A stretch of 64,000 nt of DNA from Plectrocnemia conspersa (GCA_009617715.1 VTFK01000069.1:682001-746000), one strand, 5' to 3'. Shown: positions 24,700 to 35,968, numbered from the stretch's first letter. The notes: a model not told the origin generated them from the letters alone. Program-made: numbers and translations.

Positions 24700-26210
24700 T
24701 TCATATGATTCTCAAAACATCGTCATTTCCTGATCTATGGAATGCAAAAAGTCACCCTATTCATAAAAAGGGTGACAAATTATATATAAAGAATTATAGA
24801 CCAGTCGCAGTGTTGTCAGCTCCTGCTAAATTATTTAAAATAATTATTCATAAATATCTCTATAATCACTTTCGGCAAGATTTGTTAGACCAACAGCACA
24901 GGTTTCGTCCTGCCCGTTCCACTGTTACTAACCTTCTGTCTTTCACCAAAACGGTGACAGCTTCTCTCGATGCGGTAATTCAAGTAGACGTCGTGTATAC
25001 AGATTTTGAGAAAGCCATTGACAACGTTTGTCATAGGTTATTATTAAATAAATTGTTAAACCTCGGTTGCTCAGATAATTTAGCTCGGTTATTCTCAAGT
25101 TATTTAAGCAATCGTAGACAGTTTGTAACCTATAGTGGATGATTGTCAAAAGAATATTTTACCCCTTCGGGGGTTCCTCAAGGATCCAATCTGGGACCTC
25201 TGCTTTTTGTGTTATTTATTAATGACATAAATACAGCAATTAAAAATTCAAGTTTTTTTCTGTACGCAGATGATTTAAAATTATATAAATGCATTTGATC
25301 TGTTGTGGACTCTTTCTCTTTACAAAGTGATTTAGACTCTTTGTGGAGATGGGCTTCCATTAACCGTCTGCCCTTTAGTGTCGGAAAATGCCATACTGTG
25401 TCATTTTCTCGATTCTATTCGCCATCAGCTTATTTCTACCATCTCGGTGGTAACATTTTGACTAGAGAAACTTCTACTAAAGATCTCGGAATCACTTTCG
25501 AGAGCAAATGGAGGTTCTCTCTACACATACACGACGTCTGTGATAAATCTTCCAAGATGCTCGGCTTTGTTATGAGGAATGCCTTTCACTTTGACGATCC
25601 GTCAGTTATTCGCATCCTCTATGACACCTTAGTTCGTAGCATTCTTGAATCGGGATCTATAATTTGGAATCCCCGAATAGCCAAATATTCCCTTTTAGTG
25701 GAAAAAATTCAAAAAAGGTATTTAAGATACCTTTACAAAAAGACATTTGGTTATTATCCGTAATTATATCCCAGCGCCTTTCTTTCTTTCTCGCAGAAAG
25801 CTATATGTCGCTAAGCATTTTTTCAAATTACTAAAATGTACTGTCGACAATCCAGCTATTCGAGGAATTCCAGTTTTGGGTTCCGGAACATTTTCGAGAA
25901 TCACGATCGCGACCTCGTTAGGGCTAGGACACCCGCACTTGCCGACTCGCCTATAGCTGTGGCCATCCGGTTCCTTAATACGCTGGCATTACATATTGAT
26001 TTATTTAATGTTAGCTACGAGGATCTGGTCCAGTTTGTATTATTTAATTTTAATATTTTATAATTTTTTGTACTGTTTAAGTATTGTTATATTTATGTAT
26101 ATATACGTTTTTTTATGTTTTATAAATTTAAAATTTATTTTCGACCATCGTGGTGCATTGGGGTAACCTGTTAGGCCACGATGGTCTTAATTTAATCTAA
26201 AAAATAAATA
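24700..26210 (+). mobile_element. 5'-truncated non-LTR retrotransposon (LINE), copy 2
   Basis: This is a second LINE copy of the same broad group as 4690-6425 but a different subfamily. It shows a HKKG segment, the QQHRF/RSTVTNL segment, YTDFEKAIDN (motif A), GVPQGSNLGP at about 25170-25200 and YADDLK at about 25262-25279. An in-frame stop lies at 25140-25142, another follows the YADD box, and the frame shifts near 25760, so it is inactive. The reading continues to about 26063. Its 3' UTR ends in the hairpin at 26143-26187 and a short A-rich tail near 26198-26210. Confidence 0.9.
26143..26187 (+). other. LINE 3' UTR stem-loop
   Basis: GACCATCGTGG (26143-26153) pairs perfectly with CCACGATGGTC (26176-26186) over 11 base pairs around a 22-nt loop starting with T and then GCATTGGGG. 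Compared with the hairpin at 6350-6393, paired positions change together (A-U to G-C) or shift between G-U and Watson-Crick pairs, so the stem is maintained. Confidence 0.75.
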
Positions 26211-26352
26211 AAACAAATATAATTCAGCAGGTGCCGTTGTTAATTTTTCGTTACTTTTTTGCTTTTTTTCTTCAGGTATTCGATCTGAATTTTTGGATCG
26301 GATACCCAAATCTACTGCTACTAATTTATATTCATTGAATATTTCCTCTCAT

Positions 26353-26690
26353 GTCTAATATTTTTTAAACGTTCAAAAAGCAATAAAGTCAATGATAATT
26401 TGCAAACATATTTTAACACAAACGAAGCCGCGTCATAAAACTACAATCGGTCCCTTTGAATAATAATGTTTATTGTGAAAGTACTACCTAGAAAGTTAGT
26501 GATTTTGAAGGCAATGTTCCGCTTCTTTGATTTTTTGTATGTATAAAAAAAGCTGAAGGAACTTATACCTAAAATACATCAGTACATACATACATCTCAA
26601 ACAACTGTAGCTTAGTTCAGATTCATTATTTGAGGTTGGTTTTTATTTTTTTTATACATATATTCTTGCTATGATTTTTCTTGAGTTCCC
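26353..26690 (+). repeat. Dispersed direct repeat, copy 2
   Basis: Same-strand copy of 14514-14835, with GTGAAAGTACTACCTAGAAA and GGCAATGTTCCGCTTCTTTGA in the core. It starts about 140 bp after the LINE tail. Confidence 0.75.
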
Positions 26691-27173
26691 TTCTTTCATA
26701 CCCTCATGATGTATATTATATTCTTTTAGTACAGACATATCATTGCATAATAAACATTTGCTAGAAAATTAATTTATATTTTACTATGCTTTGAAAACGT
26801 TACTGAATTTTAAGTAACCGAATGCGAAGCAATTGAAGTACTACATACAATCATATCTCGCGAAAAAAATAAATTGGAAAATAGAAAATCTATTCATAGC
26901 TTTCGGGACAGTAGGTTAATTTGCCGTCCCCTGCTTTTGAAGATATAAAAGTATATCACGTCAGGCAACCTTTTCTGGTCTGTTGGATAATATCTTAACT
27001 ATCCTGTGAAGATGCACTTCAAGTTCTTTCACTCTTACCTGATATAGTTTTTTACCTTTTTACCTGATTATTCTGCATTAATGATGTTGGATATTAAGAT
27101 TTATATATGAAAATTATGTGATGTAGAAATAAAAGGTATATATGCTTTACATCTCATTTGAAATTTATTACTG
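26691..27173. other. Spacer downstream of the spliced secreted gene
   Basis: No gene is seen. It is AT-rich spacer beyond the 3' end of the minus-strand gene. Confidence 0.5.
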
Positions 27174-27179
27174 TGAATT
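27174..27179 (-). terminator. Poly(A) signal of the spliced secreted gene
   Basis: AATAAA on the minus strand, about 105 nt beyond the TAG stop at 27283-27285. Confidence 0.6.
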
Positions 27180-27282
27180 AACGTGGTATAGATACATAAT
27201 ATATATATATATATATATTGCAAATATATAATCAGATTAAAACTCCATATTCATGACTTCCTCTGCGTCCACCACGATATTC

Positions 27283-27888
27283 CTAGTTACGCCTTTTAAC
27301 TTTAAGTTTTCTAAGTTCAGAGCTTTCGTGAGATTCGCTGCTTTTATGCATGGCTCTTCGGCTTTCCATGGGCTTGCGGTTGATTTCTTCTACATTTCTC
27401 CAATGGTCATCCTTCTGGGCGGTCCTGTAGAGATGATTGGTCTTTTTGTCATATCCAGAAACGCGTATCTATAAATATATAAAATATGTCAAGTAATAAG
27501 TAAATTAAGACCTTATTTAACAAGGCAAAGTAAATACTTACATGCTCATCTTCACCATGTCTCCTTTGTTCTCCGCTTCTGTGTACTTCATCACTTCTGT
27601 GACCATCCTTTCCTCTGCTGCTGTTTTCGCTTTCTCTGCTATGGTCTCTGGTTTTTTTTGGTATTGGGTAAGGAATAAAAGGTTTAAGTCCACCGTCATC
27701 AAGCCTACGGCTTCTCAATAAATTCAAGGGAAACTAAAATCATTATAAAAAAATTATATATGAACAACTATAAAATAATCATTTTTGAAACTTACATCTT
27801 CCTTTGAATTCGATTCTGTAGTGTCACTGTATCTGGCTTGAATGACGGAGATGGCTACGAAGAACATGAAGATGAATAAGTACTTCAT
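27283..27888 (-). CDS. Spliced gene for a secreted Ser/His/Arg-rich protein (156 aa)
   Basis: Three coding exons join in frame: 27888-27796 (31 codons), 27733-27542 (64) and 27468-27283 (61 plus TAG). Both introns are phase 0 with good sites: donors GAT|GTAAGT and CAT|GTAAGT, acceptors TTTTAG and TTATAG. Exon 1 is almost exactly a signal peptide (MKYLFIFMFFVAISVIQA, cleavage near residue 18). The mature chain has no cysteine and no recognised domain. It is hydrophilic: an RSRR segment and a Pro-rich stretch near residues 35-55, then a region rich in Ser, His, Glu and Arg, then a basic end (LRKLKVKRRN). A non-coding first exon lies upstream. It differs from the Cys-loop genes further on, so membership in that cluster is not implied. 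Function unknown. Confidence 0.85.
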
Positions 27889-27890
27889 TT

Positions 27891-27955
27891 CTGTAAATAA
27901 ATTATGGTCAATAAAACGTTATAGTTAATATATATGTAAATATATATAGCCTTAC
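27891..27955 (-). other. 5' UTR intron
   Basis: Donor AGCAA|GTAAGG (GT at 27955) and acceptor TTTACAG|AAATG (AG at 27892-27891) place a 65-nt intron that ends two bases before the start codon. Leader introns ending just before ATG are common in insect secreted-protein genes. Confidence 0.7.
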
Positions 27956-28000
27956 TTGCTGATTTTCTTGAGCTATACCTATTGATGAGGTATCGAACTG

Positions 28001-28037
28001 AAACTGAAGTGCTCTCTGAGATGTCATCGTATTTATA
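28001..28037 (-). promoter_or_regulatory. Core promoter: TATA box and initiator
   Basis: On the minus strand TATAAAT (28037-28031) is followed by the arthropod initiator TCAGT (28007-28003). Its A lies 32 nt from the first T of the TATA box, the normal spacing for an insect RNA polymerase II core promoter. A second TCAGT begins six bases further on. Transcription would give a leader exon of roughly 50 nt up to the donor at 27956. Confidence 0.75.
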
Positions 28038-28109
28038 CTCATCTCTAAGGTTGAAAATTTCTTCCGTATGATAGAAAATTGATTAATGTGCGTAAACAAG
28101 ACCTATCGC

Positions 28110-30574
28110 TCTTTGTGATAATTAGTCAGATCTGGTGCAGTCGTTAAGCTGAGGCAGCAGAATTCATAGTCGCGAAAACAACATGTAAAATTATCTCAAA
28201 CTGCGTGTAACCTTGTCACCCATTATTATAAAGCGAATATGCAGTTTTGTGTCATATAAATGTTTTGAAAACTCCTAATATATAGTCACATTAAAACTTT
28301 GTTCTCAAAGCTCTCAAAACATAACATAATATCGTTTCAGAGATCTATGTAATGATTTATAAAAATAATGTTTTTTTTATGTGATTTTACTAAACCATAT
28401 TTTTTCATGTACCTTTTTTTAATAAATTCCAATAATTTTTTTTAAAATATGTTTATATCTAATTTTTTAAATATGTTGATATTTGTATTTTTTTAAATTT
28501 GTTTCAACAAATTTTCAAGACAATATTTAAAAATAATATTTTATAAACTTCCTTTTTTGTGGTTTTACTTAAAAAAAAAAAGATGTCTCAACGTATAATA
28601 TTCCATATTAGTTTATTACTTAATAGTTTTTAAATGAACAGACCCTATGGGTCTTACCTTATATTTATTAACTGCATATTTCATGGCTTTAAAATAATCA
28701 GAGCTTTGCAAAAGTATACCTAGAAGATGACAATAATAATGGTTGATACTATTTAATTTTAGTACCTTTTTTTAAAGCAAAAAATAAATAGATTAATATT
28801 TTATTAATTTATTTCAGTACATATTTCATTATATTATAAAGTACAGATTAACCGATTATATTAATATTTTTATTTATTAAAAATATTATTATTGTTAATT
28901 ATTAGAAAATTGCAACAATCGACCTAAATTTTAAATGATTAAAACACATATCAAGGTTGCGTCATAAGTACTATAGATGTTTGTAATACACTTAATAACG
29001 TACGATATTTTCTTTTGATAAAACGACTCGTGTAAAAATATAGCAATAATAATATACTGATAACGGTAATCATCGTATGCAGCATTTGCAATAACAACTA
29101 TAGGTTAAAAAGGTATTTGTTAATATAGATAACTATTACTGTAACCGTTAAACGCAAAGTTAATATAAATTTTCCAAAAATTTTACGTACCTAATATGTA
29201 TTTTAATTATTTAAAATTACATAAACCTTAAATATGATTAAAAAGTTTTAAAATATTGTTGTATTTTATTACCGAATATTTTTTTATTGTGAATCAGTAT
29301 GATATATAATTTTGATCCTTAAATTAAAATACATTTTTCTCAGCTTATAATTACTTTTGTTACTAAAAATAGTGACGGTAATTAAATAGTTTTTCAAACA
29401 ATCAAGTTAATGTATATTCTGTGGAAATAAAAATTAAATTAGCAAAATTGTAGTACACGTAATAAGCAAGCAAAAATATAATAGTTGACAATTTCTCTTA
29501 AAGCTCTAAGCTGCTGGAAGAAAACATTTCCAGTCCCCAAAGACGAGATATCTCAGTGCGGTTTTTGTTGTGTCGACGGTGGGAAAAGTCCTAACAAGAA
29601 AATATGACTATCATAAAGTTGCAAAAAGTCTAAAGCTCCTTTTGATACCAAGAGTAAAGGCGAAACTTTGCCGAATAGACTGTATCTTCTGTCTTAATTA
29701 TAATAGTTTATAATGTGCGTCTTGGACAAAAATAGATATATTATATTATATCATATAAATAAATTCAATACAAGTTTTACTACTATAAATTTTATTTAAA
29801 TGTTAAAATTGTATGAAAAGACATTTTTTATTAATTTCAGATGTATCCTTTAACTTATGTTTGAATTGTATATTATATTTAATTTAATACTGTCATTTAG
29901 CTAAAATTTAATAAACATATTTTGCAACTTTGCTCTAAAGATATATTTAAATCGATATTTAATAGATAGAGCACGCCACCAATAAACAAATATAATCTAT
30001 AAAAAGACATTAAACTGTTTTAATATATGTAGTACCAGCTTTGCTATTTTTTCTAAGCACAAGTGATTTAAAATAAAGCTTTAAAAATACTGTATCCTTC
30101 CTTCAAATATCAACAAATAAAAACACTGTCATTTTCATTCCAAAAAATATTTAAGCAATAATTTTTTAGAGAGTTCAAACTATATATCAATACTTCCAGA
30201 TCTTTAGTGAAACGTATTAAAATTATGTCTTAATTTATTGTTTTTTCCCTTATTTTTTTTCTTTTTCTTTCGCTAAAGTTGTAAAAGGCTATTTAGTTTT
30301 TTCTTATGTTTTAAGATAAGTTTACTAGTCAACCTAATTATAAAATATTTTTTGTTATGGTAATTCATTTCGTAATTTTCAATTTATTGATATTATTTTC
30401 TACAGAAATCATTTACTCAAATTAAATTATTTTTATATAATTTTAATGTTTTCTATTTATTATTTTTTCGGTTATATATGTAAATATATAACTATCCGGG
30501 TTACTGCAAAACAGTGAAAGATCGACCGCCGTACATGTACGGCGATAATCCTCAATGATAAATTTGCCACTGAA
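28110..30574. other. AT-rich intergenic DNA
   Basis: No gene is visible. A short GC-richer patch at 29500-29700 has no reading frame of note. A near-palindrome CCGCCGTACATGTACGGCG lies at about 30527-30545. The rest is AT-rich spacer. Confidence 0.45.
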
Positions 30575-32000
30575 TTAAATCTGCTGTTGTTTTAAAATAG
30601 CAGTTATTAAATAAAAAAGATAAAAATTGTTACATATTTAATAATAAAAATCTGTAAAAACGTTTGGAAATAAAAAAATGACCTTTTTGTTCATTTAGTT
30701 TCTAAATACCGTAGTTTTATATATATTGTTATAAAAGATATTTTAAAAATAAATATTGTTAATATCTCGGCTTAGCCATTCTGACCCACTATTTGTGTTT
30801 TAAAATGGCGGCTATGAAAAATATAATTTTGTTAAAAAATATTAGAAAATATTAAAAAACGAAAAAATAATATTTTCAAAAATTGGAAATATTATTTAAA
30901 TAATTTAATTTTATTTATGTGAAATAAAACAAAATTTAAGGATACTATAATAGCTGTAGTTTTAATCATATCGACATAAATATGTTCTATAAATAGCTTT
31001 TATGAATATTTTGAATAATTTAATAAATATAAATAATAAATCCGGTATCCTGTTTCAGAATAGCTGCTATAAAAAAATATAAAAAAACAGTAGCCTCGTT
31101 AAAAATATCCTTAAAAAAAAAGAAAAAAATTAAAAATGTTTTAAAATAGGAATTCAATTTTATTATAAAAAAAAATAATAAAAAAGTTATTTGTGTGTTT
31201 TTTTAAGACACGATACTTATTTTTTGAATAGATAATGTAAATGTTTGTAAGCAAGTCTGACTCGACATTTGCTTTAAAAATGGCGGCTATTCAAAACATA
31301 AAAAATCAAAACTATGTAAAAATATTTGGAACGCTGAAAAATATTTTAAATAATATTTTTAAATAAATTTAAATAGCTAAAAAAAATATTTATATATTTT
31401 TTTAATATTTGTGTACACTATAACTGTCAGAGTTTTAATCATATCGACATAAAACTTGTTCTAAAAATAGTAAATATAAATATATCGCATAACTAAATTT
31501 TCTGTACAAATATTAAAATGGCAGCTGTTCTAAAAAAATAGAAAAATCGTCACTTTGGGGAAAAAATCTATAGAAAAAATGTTATAAATAAAATTTCAAA
31601 AGCATGAAATACCAAAAAAAACGTGTTTTTTTAGTTCTTTGGTTACTTATGTAAATTTTTGAGGACACGATAACTGACATAGTTTTAATAATATTGCATT
31701 TTAAATATTTTATAAATAGTTATTGTTTATATTTTGGCTTAGTTTGTTAACCTGTTTGACCCGCCATCTGTTTTCAAAATAGCGGTTATTTAAAACATAA
31801 ACAAAGTAATAAATCCGTTAAAAAATCCTTAAAGATAAGAGTAAAAAAATGTGAATTAAAATATTTTTTCGTCATTAATTTGTGTGTTCACAAAATTTAA
31901 TTACACCATTGTAGTTTCAATCATATCAATCAATGCCGTAATTTTAATCATATCGCATGAAACTTTATTCAAATTTAGCTTGTGAATTTATCCAAAAGTT
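30575..32000. repeat. Degenerate tandem repeat array, about 240-bp unit
   Basis: At least six diverged units follow one another. The mark AAAATGGCGGCTAT (with variants) recurs near 30590, 30805, 31055, 31280, 31517 and 31783, a spacing of roughly 215-265 bp. Between marks a second word, GTTTTAATCATATCGACATAAA, recurs near 30957, 31431, 31678 (weak) and 31946. Frames are closed, so this is satellite-like rather than coding. The array ends about 780 bp upstream of the first Cys-loop gene. Confidence 0.75.
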
Positions 32001-32700
32001 TGCTAGTCAAATTAATCTGTTAACTCGTCCCAAAAATTAGAAAAAAATCGTACTTTATTACCGTAAATCTTAAAAGAATGAGAGGAAATCGTTAAAAAAT
32101 GTATTTAAAATATGTATATTTAGATCTTAGAGAAAACAGTAAAGAGGACAAACATGTTTTATATTAGATATGAAAATAATATAAGGTTTGAATTAAAATA
32201 AAAAATTGTTTTTACTTACATTTATTTGTATTTATTAAATATTTTGTTGCTTACCTGTTAAGTATTTTTCTGGAATTTAAAATATTGTATAAGTATCTCA
32301 TAATTTTATTTAATTATTTAATATGATGCATATTTAACAATATTTATTCATAGCAACATAATAGGGGTCATTCATTAAGATGTCGATGTCGAAACGGCAG
32401 CTTCTCATTTTCTACTTCTCATTGTATTAATTTACTATTATTATTAATTGTAATGTTTAGCTTAATTTTAATATATAAAAAAAATATTTAAAGCAAATTT
32501 AAGATAAAAAATAATTTAAAAGTCAAAGGTGGTATATGTTTAAATGAGACGCAATTTATATTATCTATAAAGTTGTTTATTATACATGATGCTATATAGC
32601 GTATAATTTATTAAATATATCTTAATTATATTTTACAGTTTTTACAATACATTTGACTGTTGTGTTATTTGAGTTAATATAGAACAAGATATAATAATAG
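32001..32700. other. AT-rich spacer upstream of the first Cys-loop gene
   Basis: No gene or clear repeat is visible. Confidence 0.5.
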
Positions 32701-32713
32701 TAGATAAATATAA

Positions 32714-32748
32714 TCTTCACGCAAAAAGATAAGCTCATAGTTTGTCAC
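32714..32748 (+). promoter_or_regulatory. Possible core promoter of the 65-aa gene
   Basis: A weak TATA-like TAAATATAAT is followed by TCATAG, with the A about 32 nt from the first T. A GATA word (AAGATAAGC) lies between them. The spacing fits an insect core promoter but the motifs are weak in an AT-rich background. Confidence 0.35.
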
Positions 32749-32781
32749 AAGTTTATAACAAAAGGACGTTTCACAATAAAA

Positions 32782-32979
32782 ATGCGTTTGTGCATTGCCT
32801 TATTAATATTATTATTATTAAATATTGTAGTAGATTGTCGAAAACATAAACATCAAGATGTTGAAGTCTTTAATACAAAAAATGCAAAATCACAGATGGG
32901 CGACGAGTACATAATTCGCGTTGTGTGTAAAAAAGGGATGACAAAAATCAGAGGAAGGTGTAGAAATATTATATATTGA
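32782..32979 (+). CDS. Small secreted protein with one terminal Cys loop (65 aa)
   Basis: The single exon starts at ATG 32782. Residues 1-19 form a signal peptide (MRLCIALLILLLLNIVVDC), giving a basic mature peptide of about 46 residues with an N-terminal RKHKH segment. The C-terminus carries the family motif, C49-KKGMTKIRGR-C60 followed by RNIIY, i.e. C-x2-G-x5-G-x-C-R. Two mature cysteines can form one disulfide loop of ten residues. It is the smallest member and lies tail to tail with the next gene, the stop codons being 71 nt apart. The short length lowers certainty, but the motif match supports it. Function unknown. Confidence 0.75.
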   Translation: MRLCIALLILLLLNIVVDCRKHKHQDVEVFNTKNAKSQMGDEYIIRVVCKKGMTKIRGRCRNIIY

Positions 32980-33050
32980 GTGTCGGTGAGCTTCACAATG
33001 ATATATATCACACGTTTTATCAATTCGTGTTTTAACACAGATTTTTAAAT

Positions 33051-33404
33051 TCAGGTAACTACCATCAAGCATTCTCCTCTGATGAGTATTTCGTGTCTAG
33101 GGCATGGATTCACACTCTCAACCGGTTCATCATTTTCGTCATCTTCTCCGAATCTGCCTTTGATAACCGTCCTGCATTTTCCTCTGATCATTTTTTGCCC
33201 TTGCTGGCATTTTATTGGAGCCACGTCTATTAAGAATCTATTGCCTATATCCGGTAGTTCGGTAGTCGTCATAGATATACCCCTGTTGCTTGAGTAGCGA
33301 TTTTTATTGTGATAGTGTGGATTGTAGTCTCTGTTGGGTGGCGAACTCTCCACGATGATCCACAGAAACAAAGATAATGCCAAAACGGCCCTGAACTCCA
33401 TCAT
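33051..33404 (-). CDS. Secreted protein with two Cys loops (117 aa)
   Basis: The start is the ATG pair at 33404-33399; upstream an in-frame GTG is not a usable start here. An acceptor-like TATACAG ends at 33410, five bases before the ATG, suggesting a leader intron as in the 27-kb gene. Residues 1-20 are a signal peptide. Residues 21-60 are rich in Asn, Tyr, His and Arg. Two motifs follow: C66-QQGQKMIRGK-C77-R and, after an acidic linker (GEDDENDEP), C101-PRHEILIRGE-C112. The second lacks the conserved Gly and has Leu instead of Arg after the last Cys, so it is diverging. It is convergent with the 65-aa gene. Function unknown. Confidence 0.85.
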   Translation of the reverse strand: MMEFRAVLALSLFLWIIVESSPPNRDYNPHYHNKNRYSSNRGISMTTTELPDIGNRFLIDVAPIKCQQGQKMIRGKCRTVIKGRFGEDDENDEPVESVNPCPRHEILIRGECLMVVT

Positions 33405-33549
33405 GTGCACTGTATATTTTTAATTAAAAAAAATATTATATGGTTTTTAACGCGAGTGACGTCGGAGTGAATCGAATGTAAAAACAGCAATGAGCAACCA
33501 CTTCTCTTATACTGACGTGTAAGCTAGTGTTATATGTGTATATATACCT

Positions 33550-35300
33550 ATAATATGAAGAAACTGGTTTTACATGGTGTCCTTTGGAGTATATGTATGA
33601 TATATTGGCATTGGGCTACTTTTGACTGCGCATAAAGATATGTTGTTTTATTCCATGTTAAGGTTGAGAGACTGTTAATAGTATTTTTTATAGTGAATAT
33701 ATATATATCCTTCGACATTTCATAGTTTTGGTAACCAAAACTGATTTATTTATTCATATTATTATTTTAAGGATTATATGTCAGTTTCACTAAGCAATTT
33801 TATAATAAATTATGTCTAAAAATTCGTTATCTGTTAAAATAGCAAAATTTTGTCAAAATATGATTGACATTTAATTAAAAAATATAATATTTAAAGTTTA
33901 AAAGAAAAGATTTTAAAGTATGTCTATTAATTTAATGTATTCGCTATTTATTAAAACTGTTGAGCATTTAATAAAAAATACTAAGCGAAAAAAAATATTG
34001 ATTTAATAAATTCAAGCCATTATAAATTAAAGATATTTATGTAAAATATATACAATTACTATGTTTCGTTATTAAAGGCATTTAAATGTATTTTATTTTC
34101 AAAAAATAATTTTATATGAATATTTTCACATAGTTTTAATTTAAATTTGATGTAATATTAATAATAAGTAGTGGTTTTAATCAGATAAATTCATTTTTGT
34201 ATTTAGAGCAGGTAGTACGAGAAGAGACAAAGATTTCCGATTAAAACATTTTTTGACAATATAAGTTTTATGTCCGACTCTCTAATTACATTAACAAAAG
34301 TTTCGTTTCGACTACTTCTAACTTTTTAAGTCAACAAAAAAAAAGTTTAAAATCACCTAATAATAAAATTAAAAAAATTATTGATTCTATTTAAATGCTA
34401 TAAATGACTCTATAATTCATACAAAAAAATTATGTGATGGGAAGTGACCGAAGTATTAAATGTTTTAGGTAAAATTATATAAATATCTTATGTATTAATT
34501 TAAAATAAATAAATAATGTGCTATTATGTTTAATAAATAATTCACTATTCTTCATATTTGTCTTGATTTTTATTAATAACTCGAATTTAATTTATAGCAT
34601 AAATAATTACGTAAATAACAGTTTTTTTGCAGAAATATATACTGTTGTAATATAAATACCTATATTATTTTATATGTTTAAATTTCTTAAAATTTGTGTT
34701 ACATTTTTTTTTATCTTGTACATTTTTAATGTTGCAATTTTTTAAGACGATTGGACATATATATTCTTGACATATATGTACTTAAATAATTTTTATTAAA
34801 AGTTTGCGGTAAGTCGTCAATGATGTATCTTACAAACACTTTAATCTGGTCAAATAATATTTAACAACTCTATTTTCGTTAAATACATTTGATCAACAAT
34901 ACATTTATCTATAACAAATATTATTGAAACACTAAGAAAAATATTATTAAAATGATATTGGTTCTATCTATTTTAGAGCCATTTAGAATATATCAATTTT
35001 AAATTAATATCTTATGAAAACGCTGATTTGTATTTAGACTTATCGATACATCGGTTAAGTAATTAATATACACACATATATAAATTAAATAGCTCTTTTG
35101 TAATCTAAAACCCAAAATATCAAGCTTTCTCTATAGAATTCTTACATAATAATTCTCATTATTATTTAAATAAAATGTTATATAATTAAAATTGTAAACA
35201 CTTTTAATTTTACAATAATAACATTTTCATCAATTGCAAGTTATTAATTTGTTTTATATATATTTATCAATAAATAAAGTTATTGTAAAATCACATGGCA
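33550..35300. other. AT-rich intergenic DNA
   Basis: No gene or obvious repeat. Base composition is extremely AT-rich throughout. Confidence 0.5.
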
Positions 35301-35305
35301 CAATT

Positions 35306-35311
35306 TTTATT
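35306..35311 (-). terminator. Poly(A) signal of the 122-aa gene
   Basis: AATAAA on the minus strand, about 170 nt past the stop, inside the string AATTACAATAAAAA. The same string lies downstream of the 82-aa paralogue at 38461-38456, so the 3' flank was duplicated with the gene. Confidence 0.6.
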
Positions 35312-35482
35312 GTAATTAAATATATAAATACACTTTATAATATATATTTACTAAATAAAACGATTTTTAATGTATTAAATAATTTATTAATTAACAAATG
35401 ACTTAAAAGCAATTTACATTAAATTTTAAAAAATACTATCACATACAAATATTAAGAATATTTAATACCTTATATTATACTG

Positions 35483-35851
35483 TTATTTTTTTTTACTGTG
35501 TAGTTTTCTGCATTTTCCAGAGGCGAAAGCTTCGCCTTTTTGGCACTGTATCTTTTTGGGCTTCTTGTCTTTAACTTTGTTTCTACAATTGCCATTTTGG
35601 TCCATTATTGTATCATGCGGACACAATTTTTCAGGAATCTTGATCAAAGTCCGATCATCGTTGACTCTAACTTTGTTTTTTTTCGTCACCGATGTTCCAA
35701 GCCAATACATGAATTCATCATTAGTCAATTCTGAGTTTGTCTTCTTAGGTACTTCCACTTGTCTCATTTTTAACTTTTTCTTGTTAGGACATCTTGAAGC
35801 TATTGGACTGACGAGAACACATACGAACAAGAAAATGAGAACCACTTTCAT
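35483..35851 (-). CDS. Secreted basic protein with two Cys loops (122 aa)
   Basis: Start ATG is at 35851 (MKVVLIFLFVCVL), preceded by AGAGTTATCACC, a leader shared with the 114-aa paralogue; codons further upstream have no ATG. Signal peptide residues 1-19 (ending SPIAS). The mature chain is very Lys-rich. It contains the block NSELTNDEFMYWLG (39-52), nearly the same in the gene at 39.3 kb. Loop 1 is C77-PHDTIMDQNGN-C89-R (11 residues between cysteines) and loop 2 is C103-QKGEAFASGK-C114-R (10 residues). A fifth mature cysteine, C21, is unpaired within the chain and could form a dimer. Paralogues lie at 38.6 and 39.3 kb on the same strand. Function unknown. Confidence 0.88.
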   Translation of the reverse strand: MKVVLIFLFVCVLVSPIASRCPNKKKLKMRQVEVPKKTNSELTNDEFMYWLGTSVTKKNKVRVNDDRTLIKIPEKLCPHDTIMDQNGNCRNKVKDKKPKKIQCQKGEAFASGKCRKLHSKKK

Positions 35852-35968
35852 GGTGATAACTCTTCGAGAAGCAAATTGCAAATGCGCTTAACTCTTTCAC
35901 TGACTATTTTTATGTCCATTTAGTGGGTAATTGCGGTTTTGATAAAAATATTTTTTTAGAACAATGCC

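Noticed and set aside
35540..35891. Plus-strand frames opposite the 122-aa gene
   Set aside because: Shadows; the minus frame has signal peptide, paralogues and motif.
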